Origin: Nitrososphaera sp. | Lineage (GTDB): Archaea; Thermoproteota; Nitrososphaeria; Nitrososphaerales; Nitrososphaeraceae | DNA: 64,000 nucleotides | Direction: 5' to 3' | Assembly: GCA_029263715.1 (NCBI GenBank) | Contig: JAJUFP010000009.1 | Span: 35,121 to 99,120, forward strand | In this document: positions 34,102 through 43,089 of the stretch, piece after piece | Layout of the letters: each line of letters opens with the position of its first letter | Position numbering within the stretch: the stretch's first letter is position 1 | The notes under the pieces: generated by a model | Told to the model about the DNA's origin: nothing | Seen by the model: only the letters and a program-made list of their open reading frames with translations | Database searches by the model: none | Translations under genes and position numbers: made by a program

Positions 34102-34890
34102 TCAGGCCGGGACTACCTTTTCCGCATTTTGAATGCAAAGAGATTCGTTTTGCGACTGTGCTGGCATTGATCCCAGATATCTCAACTTGTAGCGTCCGCC
34201 CTCAGCCCGAAAAGCGCTGTCAAAAACCAATCCCGCGTCTGGCCATGCCCTGTCAAGCCAGTTATAGTCTACTGTCGCATCAACTGCCTCGTAGTAGTTT
34301 GAATCCTCTTCGAGATCGACCCTTGAATATTGGTTGGCGTGAGTTGAGGGTGTGTAGCTTGAAGCGCCGCCCTTGATGAAACTTACAAAAGCATCAAGCG
34401 AGTTAAACAGCTGCGATTCTGACTTTTTGGTCTTCGAGGGCCTTACTTTGGCGGAGAACAATTTTTGCCCATCCAAATAGCTGGCGCGAATATCGACGGA
34501 GGATGGCGTGTCCACGAAGGAAGTGCGGATCATCTGCATCGGTCCCGAAAACAAGACCGGTCCAAGACGATTGACAATGCGAAGGTCCGTGTTCCTGCCC
34601 AGTACATAGACCGATGGTTCGGGGCTTTCTCCAGAGTTGTCGATGACGGCGCAACGATATGCGCAGGAAGTGGTATCAAAGCCCAAGAACGATGGCAGCG
34701 GCCAGAAGGTGACGCCTTTCAGCCTGAGCAGGCAGAACGACACCACGCCGGAGCCGTTTACGATTCGGGGCTTGAGCCAGTCGACCGGCGGAAGATGATT
34801 TTCAAGAACATCGGGGTCCACCCGGAAATTGAAAAGGTACCTGTCCATAAGGCGCCCGTATACGGAGCTACTGAACATTGTTCCCTTCAT
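34102..34890 (-). CDS. DUF2071/YqjF-like protein
   Basis: The protein starts MKGTMFSSSVYGRLMDRYLF and continues NFRVDPDVLENHLPPVDWLKPRIVNGSGVVSFCLLRLKGV, the hallmark of the DUF2071 family, whose fold relates to acetoacetate decarboxylase. Length about 262 aa. The ATG at 34890 sits about 25 nt after the TATATA on the minus strand (34911-34917), supporting a leaderless start; the frame extends upstream to 35016 without family similarity. Enzymatic role unknown. It lies between the mutase subunit and meaB without a clear link. Confidence 0.75.
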   Translation of the reverse strand: MKGTMFSSSVYGRLMDRYLFNFRVDPDVLENHLPPVDWLKPRIVNGSGVVSFCLLRLKGVTFWPLPSFLGFDTTSCAYRCAVIDNSGESPEPSVYVLGRNTDLRIVNRLGPVLFSGPMQMIRTSFVDTPSSVDIRASYLDGQKLFSAKVRPSKTKKSESQLFNSLDAFVSFIKGGASSYTPSTHANQYSRVDLEEDSNYYEAVDATVDYNWLDRAWPDAGLVFDSAFRAEGGRYKLRYLGSMPAQSQNESLCIQNAEKVVPA

Positions 34891-34907
34891 TTTTGATGTT
34901 GCCAATC

Positions 34908-34922
34908 TGGTATATACTACCA
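34908..34922. promoter_or_regulatory. TATA box inside a 5-5-5 inverted repeat
   Basis: TGGTA-TATAC-TACCA is a perfect inverted repeat centred on the presumed TATA box of the DUF2071-like gene (minus strand). A protein bound here would compete with TBP. Coincidence is possible because TATA itself is self-complementary. Confidence 0.35.
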
Positions 34923-35162
34923 TAACCAGACTTATTAACTTTGTTGGACGTCCAACCAAATTTTCTGCTAGCTTAAGTCGAATGGGTCGTACAGAGCCGT
35001 TTGAATACAACACCACTGTTGCTAACTGGGTCCAAGCGGGCAGGTTTCATTTGATTGGTTGATAGGAATACCCTACAGAATTCGACGGTAAACTAGAAGA
35101 TTGAGAAAGGCGCGGACTGGCGGCGTGTAAAGGATTTATTATATTGCCGTCTACAACCTGTC

Positions 35163-36086
35163 GTGATTCCAATAGTAAAGGGGCTCATTGAAGGCGACCG
35201 GCGTTCCCTGGCCAAGGCCATCTCGATTGTTGACAACCGAGAGCCAGAATCCCGCGAGATAATACGCGAGATATTTGGCAGGACAGGAAAGGCCAAGACC
35301 GTTGGCTTTACGGGCCCCGGCGGGGCCGGCAAGAGCTCGCTTGTTGGCCGGCTCATCCCTGAATGTCAGGCCCTTGGCTACAAGGTGGCCGTCCTTGCAG
35401 TCGATCCCACCAGCCCGATAACCGGTGGTGCGATCCTTGGAGACAGGATCAGGATGCTGGGCAACCTTGGTGATGAAAAGGTGTTCATGCGGAGCATGGC
35501 GTCAAGGGGCGCTGTGGGCGGCGTATCAAAGTCATTGCGAAACGCGATAAGGGTGCTTGATGCAGCCGGCTACAACCTGATTCTGGTGGAAAGCGTCGGT
35601 GCAGGACAGCTGGAGATCGAGATAACCAAGGTTGTGGACCTGACGGTGGTCCTGTTCACACCAAACACCGGTGATAACGTGCAGGCCGTCAAGGCCGGGC
35701 TTACCGAGGTTGGCGACATCTACGTCGTTAACAAGGCCGATATCGACGGCGCCGGCCCGCTGTACAACACCATAGTCGACCTTATCGGGGACACGGAAAG
35801 AAAGCCGGCCGTTCTAAAAACGTCGGTGAAAACAGGCAGGGGCATCAAGGAACTAGCGCAGACTATTGATAAGTTACTAAAGGAAAAAAGCATTAATTAT
35901 AAAGACCGCGAGAGAAAGATGCTGGAGGAAGAGCTAAAGGTCATGGTTTCAGATATAGTGGAGCAAAAAGTTGCCGTCATGCTGTCGGAGAACAAAAAGT
36001 ACTCGGCTTTTGTAGACAAACTTGCAAGGAAGGAGATCGACCCGTACATGGCTGCAGAGCAGGTGGCTGCAAGCCTGTTCAAGTGA
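35163..36086 (+). CDS. meaB: MeaB/ArgK-type GTPase, chaperone of methylmalonyl-CoA mutase
   Basis: G3E-family P-loop GTPase that loads and protects B12 in the mutase. Seen: FTGPGGAGKSSLVGRLI (G1), VAVLAVDPTSPITGGAILGDRIRM (G2-like, switch), LILVESVGAGQLEIEI (the family usually has GVGQSE), VVNKADIDG (NKAD) and the mutase-interacting C-terminus. Length 307 aa. The neighbour 13 bp downstream is mutase large subunit, so they are cotranscribed. GTG start. Confidence 0.92.
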   Translation: MIPIVKGLIEGDRRSLAKAISIVDNREPESREIIREIFGRTGKAKTVGFTGPGGAGKSSLVGRLIPECQALGYKVAVLAVDPTSPITGGAILGDRIRMLGNLGDEKVFMRSMASRGAVGGVSKSLRNAIRVLDAAGYNLILVESVGAGQLEIEITKVVDLTVVLFTPNTGDNVQAVKAGLTEVGDIYVVNKADIDGAGPLYNTIVDLIGDTERKPAVLKTSVKTGRGIKELAQTIDKLLKEKSINYKDRERKMLEEELKVMVSDIVEQKVAVMLSENKKYSAFVDKLARKEIDPYMAAEQVAASLFK

Positions 36087-36098
36087 GGTCTGAGAGAA

Positions 36099-37673
36099 AT
36101 GGTCGAGACCATCAAGACTGACTCAAACATCCCAGTAAAGCGCGAGTACAAACGGACAGATGTCAAGCGTCGCGTTGAAGAATCCGCCGGCAAGTTCCCG
36201 TATACCCGCGGGCTTTACCCAAACATGTACCGCGAGCGCCTCTGGACTATGCGCCAGTACAGCGGCTTTGGAAGCGCGGAAGAGACCAACAAGCGCTTCA
36301 AGTTCCTGCTGGACCATGGACAGACTGGGCTCTCGCTTGCTTTTGACCTTCCAACCCAGACTGGAAGGGATTCCGATGACCCGCAGTCTGAAGGTGAAGT
36401 GGGCCGGACCGGCGTGGCCATCAGCTCCATAAAGGACATGATGACATGTTTTGGGGGAATCCCGCTGGACAAAGTCAGCTCTTCGATGACAATTAACTCG
36501 ACAGCCTCAACACTGCTGTCGCTTTACATCACTGTCGCCGAATCACAGGGGGTCTCGCCGGCCCAGTTGAGGGGCACTACTCAGAACGACATTCTCAAAG
36601 AGTATGTGGCCAGAAACACGTACATCTACCCACCCAAGCCGTCGATGCGGCTGATAGGCGATATGATCGAGTACTGCTCCAAAAACGTGCCGCAATGGTA
36701 TCCAATTAGCATTTCTGGCTACCACATGCGCGAAGCTGGAAGCAACGCCGTCCAAGAGCTGGCGTTTACCTTTGCCAACGCCATCGCATACATTGAAACG
36801 TGCACTGCCAAGGGCCTCAAGGTGGATGACTTTGCCCCAAGGCTTTCGTTCTTCTTCTGCTGCACCATGGAGTTCTTTGAAGAGATTGCCAAGTTCAGGG
36901 CTGCAAGGCGCATATACTCCAAGATAATGAAGGAAAGGTTCCATGCCCGGGACCCCAAGTCCACGCATCTGCGTTTCCACGTCCAGACCAGCGGCGAATC
37001 GCTTACCGCTCAGCAGGTGGACAACAACATCGTCAGGGTGGCGACGGAGGCCCTGGCTGCAGTTCTTGGCGGCTGCCAGTCGCTGCACACCAACTCCCGT
37101 GACGAAGCTCTAGCGCTTCCAACGGAACAGTCAGCCAAGGTCGCCCTCAGAACACAGCAGATAATCGCCAGCGAGACCGGCGTTACAAAGACGGTCGACC
37201 CGATAGCCGGTTCGTACTACGTTGAAAGCCTGACCGACAAGATAGAAGAAGAGGTCATGAAGTACCTGAAAAGGATCGACAGGATGGGCGGCGCCATGGC
37301 TGCCATAGAGAAGGGCTTCTTCCAAGAAGAGATAAGAAACAACTCATACCGGTTGAAAAAGGAGATAGACGAAAACAAGCGTGTCATCGTTGGCGTCAAC
37401 AAGTACCAAGACGCCCATGATGTTGAGCCGGCCCTCAATAAGATAGACATCGAGATAGAAAAGAAGCAGCTGGCAAGGCTAAAGGAGTTCAAGTCAAGCC
37501 GCGACATGACAAAGGTGCAGCATGCCCTGTCTGTGCTGCAAAAGGCCGCAGAGACAGACGAGAACCTGATGCCGCATATCATCAGCTGTGTCAAGTCCTA
37601 CTCGACCCTTGGAGAGATCAGCAGCACGCTGCGCGATGTCTTTGGAAGGTACGAGCCCAAGATCTCGTTCTGA
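36099..37673 (+). CDS. mcmA1: Methylmalonyl-CoA mutase, large (catalytic) subunit
   Basis: TIM-barrel subunit, 524 aa, no B12 domain of its own. Family blocks: GLYPNMYRERLWTMRQYSGF, LSLAFDLPTQTGRDSDD, GEVGRTGVAISSIKDM, MTINSTAS, GTTQNDILKEY and HTNSRDEALALPTE. It carries out the methylmalonyl-CoA to succinyl-CoA rearrangement in thaumarchaeal carbon fixation, using the small subunit at 33514-33936. It follows the MeaB-like gene by 12 bp and precedes epimerase by 41 bp, forming the operon meaB-mcmA1-mce. Confidence 0.96.
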   Translation: MVETIKTDSNIPVKREYKRTDVKRRVEESAGKFPYTRGLYPNMYRERLWTMRQYSGFGSAEETNKRFKFLLDHGQTGLSLAFDLPTQTGRDSDDPQSEGEVGRTGVAISSIKDMMTCFGGIPLDKVSSSMTINSTASTLLSLYITVAESQGVSPAQLRGTTQNDILKEYVARNTYIYPPKPSMRLIGDMIEYCSKNVPQWYPISISGYHMREAGSNAVQELAFTFANAIAYIETCTAKGLKVDDFAPRLSFFFCCTMEFFEEIAKFRAARRIYSKIMKERFHARDPKSTHLRFHVQTSGESLTAQQVDNNIVRVATEALAAVLGGCQSLHTNSRDEALALPTEQSAKVALRTQQIIASETGVTKTVDPIAGSYYVESLTDKIEEEVMKYLKRIDRMGGAMAAIEKGFFQEEIRNNSYRLKKEIDENKRVIVGVNKYQDAHDVEPALNKIDIEIEKKQLARLKEFKSSRDMTKVQHALSVLQKAAETDENLMPHIISCVKSYSTLGEISSTLRDVFGRYEPKISF

Positions 37674-37714
37674 GATATACTTTAAATAAACTAGAACAAG
37701 GATAGTAGTGTGCC

Positions 37715-38128
37715 ATGAGAGTAGATCACATAGCTATAGCGGTAAACAACGTGGATGAAGCGCTAAAGAATTACCAAAAGATTCTAAACGTAAATCATCT
37801 GGAGATCGAGGTGGTGCCAAACGAAAAGGTCAAGGTTGCAATGCTAGAGCTGGAAGACACGCGGATCGAACTGATGGAGCCGACGGCAGATGACAGCCCG
37901 ATAAAGAAGTTCCTTGTAGAGCGTGGCGAGGGCATACACCACATAGCCATCACCGCAGACGATATTGAAAAGGATGTGGCACGGGCCTCTGCCAACGGGA
38001 TGCGCATGCTTGGAGGCCTGCGCACTGGTTCGTACGGCCGGCGTATAACGTTCATACACCCAAAATCCCTAAACGGCGTGCTGACCGAGTTCTGCGAGGC
38101 GCCGCCCAAGGAATCAAAGGCCGAATAA
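37715..38128 (+). CDS. mce: Methylmalonyl-CoA epimerase
   Basis: Glyoxalase/VOC-fold protein of 137 aa: RVDHIAIAVNNVDEALKNYQKIL, EVVPNEKVKVAMLELEDTRIELMEP, EGIHHIAITADD, and GVLTEFCEAPP with the metal Glu. It interconverts S- and R-methylmalonyl-CoA between carboxylation and mutase. An AT-rich TATA-like ATATACTTTAAATAA (37674-37688) lies about 27-40 nt upstream, so the gene may also have its own promoter. Confidence 0.95.
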   Translation: MRVDHIAIAVNNVDEALKNYQKILNVNHLEIEVVPNEKVKVAMLELEDTRIELMEPTADDSPIKKFLVERGEGIHHIAITADDIEKDVARASANGMRMLGGLRTGSYGRRITFIHPKSLNGVLTEFCEAPPKESKAE

Positions 38129-38167
38129 CAAAACACCTATTATCCCTTTTTACCCCGGTATTTTTCA

Positions 38168-39121
38168 TTGAAGCCTACCTGCCAGCAACTTGTTGGCTTG
38201 CTGACGGAAAGCGTTAGCAGAAACCACGCAGATGCGCTGCTGCTTTCCGGTGGGCTTGATAGCACGATTCTGGCAAGCATTCTGCACCCGCAGTACTCTG
38301 TCACGGCTGCCCTTGGAAGCGACGCGCCAGACATACCGTACGCAAGACAGGTGGCGCAGAAATACTCCAAAACCCATGCCGAGGCAGTCTTTGATGAGGC
38401 CGCGATGATCGATCTTGTCGATACGGTGGTGCAGGTCTTCAAAACGTTTGATCCAATAGAGATAAGAAATTCCTGCGTGGCGCTGGCAGGACTGCAGCGG
38501 GCAAAGAACGACGGCTACAATAAGGTGATGACCGGCGACGGGGGCGATGAGCTATTCGCCGGTTACAACTTTCTGTCCCGGTACCATGGGGATGTGCAGA
38601 GACTTGACGGGGAACTGCGCCGGCTCTGGCAGATAATGCACTTTTCTTCACAAAAATTGGCGGCGCACCTTGCCATAGAAGTCAGGACACCTTTTCTGGA
38701 CGAGCAATTTGCGGCTTTTGCAAAGTCCATCGATGCAGGCGAAAAGATAACCGAGTACAACGGTCAAATCTGGGGCAAGTTTGTCCTGCGGAGGTGCTTT
38801 GAGCCAGAGCTTGGGCCGCTGGTATGGAGGAAAAAAATGGCGCAGGAGCAGGGAGCAGGCACAGACCGGTTCGAAAAATACATAGACAAAATGATCGACG
38901 ACCAGACCTTTGCAAACAAGAGCAAGATCGCCCTTTCAGAGGGCGTCAGACTAAGAAGCAAGGAGCATCTCAACTACTACGCCATCTTCCGCAGCTACTT
39001 TCCGCCGCCAAAAGAAGAGTCCAAAGACTGTGAACTGCGCTGCTCAGATTGCATGTCCTGCGTGGATTCTGACACACGATTCTGCAGGACCTGCGGCTCC
39101 TTTCCTGTCAGGTCATTTTGA
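38168..39121 (+). CDS. Asparagine-synthase-like ATP pyrophosphatase without glutaminase domain, with zinc ribbon
   Basis: PP-loop protein: ALLLSGGLDSTILASILHP (SGGLDS), VMTGDGGDELFAGYNF (a key asparagine synthase motif), VRTPFLDEQFAAFA. The N-terminal glutamine amidotransferase half is absent, so ammonia rather than glutamine would be the nitrogen donor, fitting an ammonia-rich cell; or it could be an amide-forming enzyme of another kind. The C-terminus has CELRCSDCMSCVDSDTRFCR with TCG, a zinc ribbon that I have not seen in usual family members. TTG start at 38168. Confidence 0.8.
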   Translation: MKPTCQQLVGLLTESVSRNHADALLLSGGLDSTILASILHPQYSVTAALGSDAPDIPYARQVAQKYSKTHAEAVFDEAAMIDLVDTVVQVFKTFDPIEIRNSCVALAGLQRAKNDGYNKVMTGDGGDELFAGYNFLSRYHGDVQRLDGELRRLWQIMHFSSQKLAAHLAIEVRTPFLDEQFAAFAKSIDAGEKITEYNGQIWGKFVLRRCFEPELGPLVWRKKMAQEQGAGTDRFEKYIDKMIDDQTFANKSKIALSEGVRLRSKEHLNYYAIFRSYFPPPKEESKDCELRCSDCMSCVDSDTRFCRTCGSFPVRSF

Positions 39122-39253
39122 GTATTTGCCTGGCTTTTTTAGAAAAATTCTCTTGCAGCCCTCGCAGCAAAAGTAGTACGTCTTGCCTTCGTGTTCGTGA
39201 GATACAGCAAGTTCCTGGTCCATCTCTATGCCGCAAACGGGGTCAACAGGCAT
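39113..39253 (-). CDS. YHS-domain microprotein, 46 aa
   Basis: I translated 47 codons: MPVDPVCGIEMDQELAVSHE, then GKTYYFCCEGCKRIFLKKPG and KYSK. D.VCGM..D and YFCC..C...F...P..Y are the YHS (TRASH-like) metal-binding signature, often near copper P-type ATPases and heavy-metal systems. It overlaps the 3' end of the asparagine-synthase-like gene by 9 bp on the opposite strand. It might supply copper handling, which matters because AMO needs copper; this link is inference. Confidence 0.8.
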   Translation of the reverse strand: MPVDPVCGIEMDQELAVSHEHEGKTYYFCCEGCKRIFLKKPGKYSK

Positions 39254-39311
39254 GTAGCACTCTGCAAGCCTGTAGCGTATTTATCTCTTACCGAGGTTTA
39301 CAGTAAGAAAA

Positions 39312-39331
39312 AACTGACTGACTGGTCAGTT
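39312..39331. promoter_or_regulatory. TetR-like operator upstream of the MacB-type operon
   Basis: AACTGACTGACTGGTCAGTT contains the inverted halves AACTGA and TCAGTT around an inner CTGA-CTGG-TCAG dyad, strongly resembling operators of TetR-family repressors. A TATA-like TTATTAATTA (39336-39345) follows immediately. No TetR gene is in the window. The first gene starts at 39387. Confidence 0.65.
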
Positions 39332-39386
39332 ATCTTTATTAATTACGCTGTCTTCCATATAGGCATTTAGAAAGTGAGGAGACTGC

Positions 39387-40091
39387 TTGCAAGATAACAA
39401 CAACGGTCAGGTGGTTCTTAAAGTGGACAGGGTGACCAAGGTCTTTGAATCGACTGCCGGGAGCGTGACAGCACTCCGCAGCATTGACATCACGATAAGA
39501 AGGGGGGAGTTTGTCTCGATCGTCGGTCCGTCTGGAAGCGGCAAATCAACGCTGCTAAACATCATCGGCGCGCTGGACAGGCCTACTTCTGGCAGGGTCT
39601 TTATCAACGGCATCGACATTTTCTCATTGCACGATTCTGAAATCGCGACGATGAGGAATCACCTGATAGGGTTCATCTTCCAGTCTTACAACCTGATAAA
39701 CAGAACCACCGTTCAAAAGAACGTGGAATTGCCCGGCATACTCTCTGACATGGGTGGAGAAGAGCGGCAGAGGCGCGCCCAGAAGCTGCTTGAAGTTCTT
39801 GGCATCGGCGATAAGGCCGGCCACAAGCCTGCAAACCTCAGCGGGGGCCAGCAGCAGAGGGTTGCGATCGCGCGGGCCCTGATGAACGACCCGGCCATCA
39901 TCCTTGCTGATGAGCCTACCGGCAACCTTGATACCAAGACCGGAAACGAGGTTTTTGAATTGCTCAGGATGCTTTCAAACAAGTTCCGAAGGACAATTGT
40001 GATGGTTACCCATAACCCAGAATTGGCAGAAGCCACCGACAGGGCCATTCATATACGTGACGGGCAGGTGGAAAAGGAGGTAGTAAATTGA
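39387..40091 (+). CDS. MacB/LolD-type ABC transporter ATPase
   Basis: ATPase of a mechanotransmission-type exporter. Walker A SIVGPSGSGKSTLLNIIGAL, FIFQSYNLINRTTVQKNVELP, signature LSGGQQQRVAIARAL, Walker B ILADEPTGNLDT, H-loop MVTHNPELA. Starts with TTG behind GTGAGGA (39374-39380). It shares a TTGA overlap with the next gene, so the three genes are translationally coupled. Substrate unknown; lipoprotein, peptide or drug export are family options. Confidence 0.94.
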   Translation: MQDNNNGQVVLKVDRVTKVFESTAGSVTALRSIDITIRRGEFVSIVGPSGSGKSTLLNIIGALDRPTSGRVFINGIDIFSLHDSEIATMRNHLIGFIFQSYNLINRTTVQKNVELPGILSDMGGEERQRRAQKLLEVLGIGDKAGHKPANLSGGQQQRVAIARALMNDPAIILADEPTGNLDTKTGNEVFELLRMLSNKFRRTIVMVTHNPELAEATDRAIHIRDGQVEKEVVN

Positions 40092-41842
40092 AGATAGTTA
40101 TCACGGTTTTGGCCGCAATACTGATGCTGGCAGTCCCCATCAGCGCATACGCCCAGGGAGTAAGCTACCAGGATCTACTCAATGTCAATTACAGCGGCCC
40201 TGTATTTCTGGATGCATTCTGGACAGACAGGACAACCCCTGCCCCGGAAGGGACTTCTCTTGAAAAAGTGGAGGTGGCCCCCGGCGACGGCGCCTCTGTG
40301 CTGGCTGTTACGCTTGTAAACCGCGGGCTGTCGGACATTACCTCAGTTACAGGGTATCTCTCGCTGCCTTCCGGCTTCAAGGCTTCTGGGACAAACTCAG
40401 AGCAGGCCATCGCCACCAACAACGAGATCATACCGGCAGGAGATACCTTCGTCCTATTCTTTCAGGTAGATGTAAATGAAAGAACCTCTGTCAAGGAATA
40501 CCTGGCCTCACTGAAAGTAGACTATTCAAGAATCGTCGAGGTCGGGCAGTACAGGAATGCAGAGATGAACGTCCCCTTCAAGCTGACCGGCAAGGTGATA
40601 CTTGACGCATCCACCGACGATCGCCTGGTTCCCGGCGAATCTAACATGATCACCATGACCATAACCAACAGGGGGAGCGCGCCGGCCACCGGCGTGGTTG
40701 TCACGGTAGCCGGTTCTACCGGCAACGGAGGCACGGCCAATGCCTCTGCCGTAAGCACGGGGGCCAAGACCTTTGAGCTTGGTGTCATACAACCCGGCCA
40801 GTCTGCCAGCATACAACCGGTGATATATGCAAGCAACTCTGCCAGCGAGACTCTCCAGACGATATCGCTGGACATCACGTATGGAAACGCTTACGGTGTC
40901 AGAAAGACATCTGCCATACCGGTGGGTATGGTGGTCCTTCCCAAGCCGCCAGAATCCGTGTTGAGCGTGGCTCCCGTCGGCAATTCGTCTACCATACTGG
41001 CCGGCAAGATAGTCGACCTCAACTTCGTGCTTTCCAACATCGGCGGAAAGCCGCTGTCAGACGTCATCATCTCCCTTGAGCCAGAATCCGAGTCCGTCCA
41101 GATTCTGGGAGAATCCAAATGGGTCGTCAAGGAGATGGCCGCGGACTTTAGACAGCAGTATACAACCCAGGTCTTTGCGGCAAAAGACATGATTGCAAAA
41201 CCAACCTCCTTTAACGTGGTCGTTGATTACCTGTCCGCCGGCGAGGCAAAGACAGAAACCCTGAATCTGGGCGCATACGTCGATGGCGAGATTACTGTTC
41301 GCGCTTACGAGATAGAAGTCACCTATATCGGCGGAAGGCCCAACATCACTGGAAACCTGCTAAATGAAGGAAATATCATGGCGCTCTTTACTACCATTGA
41401 ACTGATCAGCGCGCCGGACCTGGTGTCGGTCTTGCCGGCCCAGCAGTACCTTGGGGATCTGTCAGAAAATTCGCCGCTTCCATTCAGCATACCAATAAGC
41501 TTGAAGGACGGCGTTAGAGGAGGAACTTATCCTGTTTCATTGAAGGTAGAGTACAAAGACAACCTTCGAGAGCTGCACACCTTTGAGATCAACACGCAGG
41601 TCAGCTTTGTGCCTGAAAACTCTCAGGCCAGTGCCGGAGCACAAGCCAACTCATCGCAGATGACTAGCATGGCCTTGGCGATCGGTATAGCCGCCGCGGC
41701 GGTAGTCGCAGCCGTCATTATCATCAGGAGGAGAAGAAAGTCTGCACTAAAACGCACTATTGCTGGAAGCAAGCTGGACAACGGCGATGACATCGAATCG
41801 GTCCTTGACAGCCAACTAGAGAAATCCAAAGACCGCAAATGA
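40088..41842 (+). CDS. Membrane-anchored CARDB/COG1361-like surface protein of the exporter operon
   Basis: Signal segment MKIVITVLAAILMLAVPISA, about 540 residues of extracytoplasmic beta-sandwich repeats (VLAVTLVNRGLSDITSVTGYL, NMITMTITNRGSAPATGVVV, DLNFVLSNIGGKPLSDVIIS) typical of CARDB/S-layer-like NEW1-type domains, then one C-terminal TM (MALAIGIAAAAVVAAVIIII) with RRRRK and a 40-residue cytoplasmic tail. It lies between the ATPase and FtsX-like permease, overlapping each by 4 bp, so it is probably the periplasm-side adaptor of the exporter, a position analogous to MacA. TTG start. Confidence 0.85.
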   Translation: MKIVITVLAAILMLAVPISAYAQGVSYQDLLNVNYSGPVFLDAFWTDRTTPAPEGTSLEKVEVAPGDGASVLAVTLVNRGLSDITSVTGYLSLPSGFKASGTNSEQAIATNNEIIPAGDTFVLFFQVDVNERTSVKEYLASLKVDYSRIVEVGQYRNAEMNVPFKLTGKVILDASTDDRLVPGESNMITMTITNRGSAPATGVVVTVAGSTGNGGTANASAVSTGAKTFELGVIQPGQSASIQPVIYASNSASETLQTISLDITYGNAYGVRKTSAIPVGMVVLPKPPESVLSVAPVGNSSTILAGKIVDLNFVLSNIGGKPLSDVIISLEPESESVQILGESKWVVKEMAADFRQQYTTQVFAAKDMIAKPTSFNVVVDYLSAGEAKTETLNLGAYVDGEITVRAYEIEVTYIGGRPNITGNLLNEGNIMALFTTIELISAPDLVSVLPAQQYLGDLSENSPLPFSIPISLKDGVRGGTYPVSLKVEYKDNLRELHTFEINTQVSFVPENSQASAGAQANSSQMTSMALAIGIAAAAVVAAVIIIRRRRKSALKRTIAGSKLDNGDDIESVLDSQLEKSKDRK

Positions 41843-43089
41843 ACATCGCCCAGATCTTTTCTCTTTCTTTTGATGCCCTGCGTGAGCGAAAGGCAAGGTC
41901 TGCCCTGACCGTGCTGATGGTCGTAGTCGGCAGCAGCCTGATGGTGGCATTAAACGGCCTGTCCGCCGGCTTTGGGAATTTCATCAACGACCAGTTCAGC
42001 AAACTTGCACCCAACATACTGTTCGTTACAAGCGCCCAGACCCAGCAGTCCGGCGGGTTTGGCAGCGGAGGCCCGCCGCCGGCACCAAAGATAACCCTGA
42101 ACGAGGCGGTGGTAGGCAAGATCCGCTCCCTTCCCTTCGTAGATGAGGTGATACCGTCATACCAGGCCCAGATAACCTTGGAATCTGGAGGAAAGAAGCT
42201 AGACACCACGGTATTTTCAATTGATCCGCAGAAACTGTACGTGATAGCGCCAACCATCGAGCTGGTTGAGGGCTCCTCCATAAGGCAGAACGACCCCTCT
42301 GCCATACTGCTGTCAGACGAAGTGGCCAACCCGCCTGGCGATCCAAACCCATTTGCCGTGGTGGGTCAGACGGTGAGAGTCCGGTATTCATTTGTTGACC
42401 CGGAAACGGGCAAGCAGGATGAAGAGACAAAAAGCTTCGTAGTCAGCGGGATCCTAAAGCCGTCTGGAAATCCTACCGTTGATTCGTCGGTGGTATTTAA
42501 CAGGATTGCCGGCAACTCGCTGCTCCACAAGGCCGGCAAGTACGATTCCCTTCTGGTGGCCGCAGAATCCAGCGAATTTGTTGATGCCGTTGAGCAGGAG
42601 ATACGGCGGCTCTACGGTGACGATATCGGGATCACGACACCAAAGGCAATACTTGAGACCATACAGCAGTTCACACAAGGATTCACCGCCTTCATACTCA
42701 GTATAGCCCTCGTGGCCCTTCTGGTGGGCGCAGTAGGAATAATCACAACGCTTTACACTTCGGTAACCGAGCGCATCCGGGAGATAGGCACCATGAAAGC
42801 CATAGGGGCTCAGAACAGCTTTATTCTGGTATTGTTCTTGTCGGAAGCACTGACCATAGGAATAATTGGCGCGACTGCAGGCCTGGGGCTTGGAGTGGCC
42901 GGCGGTTACGTCCTTGTTGCTGGCTTTGCATCCCAAGACTCCCAGTCTTCCGGGTTGACTCCTGTATTCGAAGCTAGGGACATGGCCACGGTGTGGGGGC
43001 TTTCAGTAGGACTTGCAGTGCTTGCAGGGATGTACCCTGCATGGAAGGCATCAAGGCTGCCGCCGATAGTGGCTCTCCGGCGAGAGTAA
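41839..43089 (+). CDS. MacB/FtsX-type ABC permease
   Basis: Four TM helices: one N-terminal (SALTVLMVVVGSSLMVALNG), a 240-residue outside domain (MacB periplasmic-core-like), and three at the C-terminus (FILSIALVALLVGAVGIITTL, LTIGIIGATAGLGLGVAGGYV, WGLSVGLAVLAGMYPA). The FtsX motif ERIREIGTMKAIGAQNSFIL is clear and the end is APPIVALRRE-like (PPIVALRRE). Final gene of the operon; its stop abuts the convergent microprotein gene with no spacer. Confidence 0.93.
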   Translation: MNIAQIFSLSFDALRERKARSALTVLMVVVGSSLMVALNGLSAGFGNFINDQFSKLAPNILFVTSAQTQQSGGFGSGGPPPAPKITLNEAVVGKIRSLPFVDEVIPSYQAQITLESGGKKLDTTVFSIDPQKLYVIAPTIELVEGSSIRQNDPSAILLSDEVANPPGDPNPFAVVGQTVRVRYSFVDPETGKQDEETKSFVVSGILKPSGNPTVDSSVVFNRIAGNSLLHKAGKYDSLLVAAESSEFVDAVEQEIRRLYGDDIGITTPKAILETIQQFTQGFTAFILSIALVALLVGAVGIITTLYTSVTERIREIGTMKAIGAQNSFILVLFLSEALTIGIIGATAGLGLGVAGGYVLVAGFASQDSQSSGLTPVFEARDMATVWGLSVGLAVLAGMYPAWKASRLPPIVALRRE

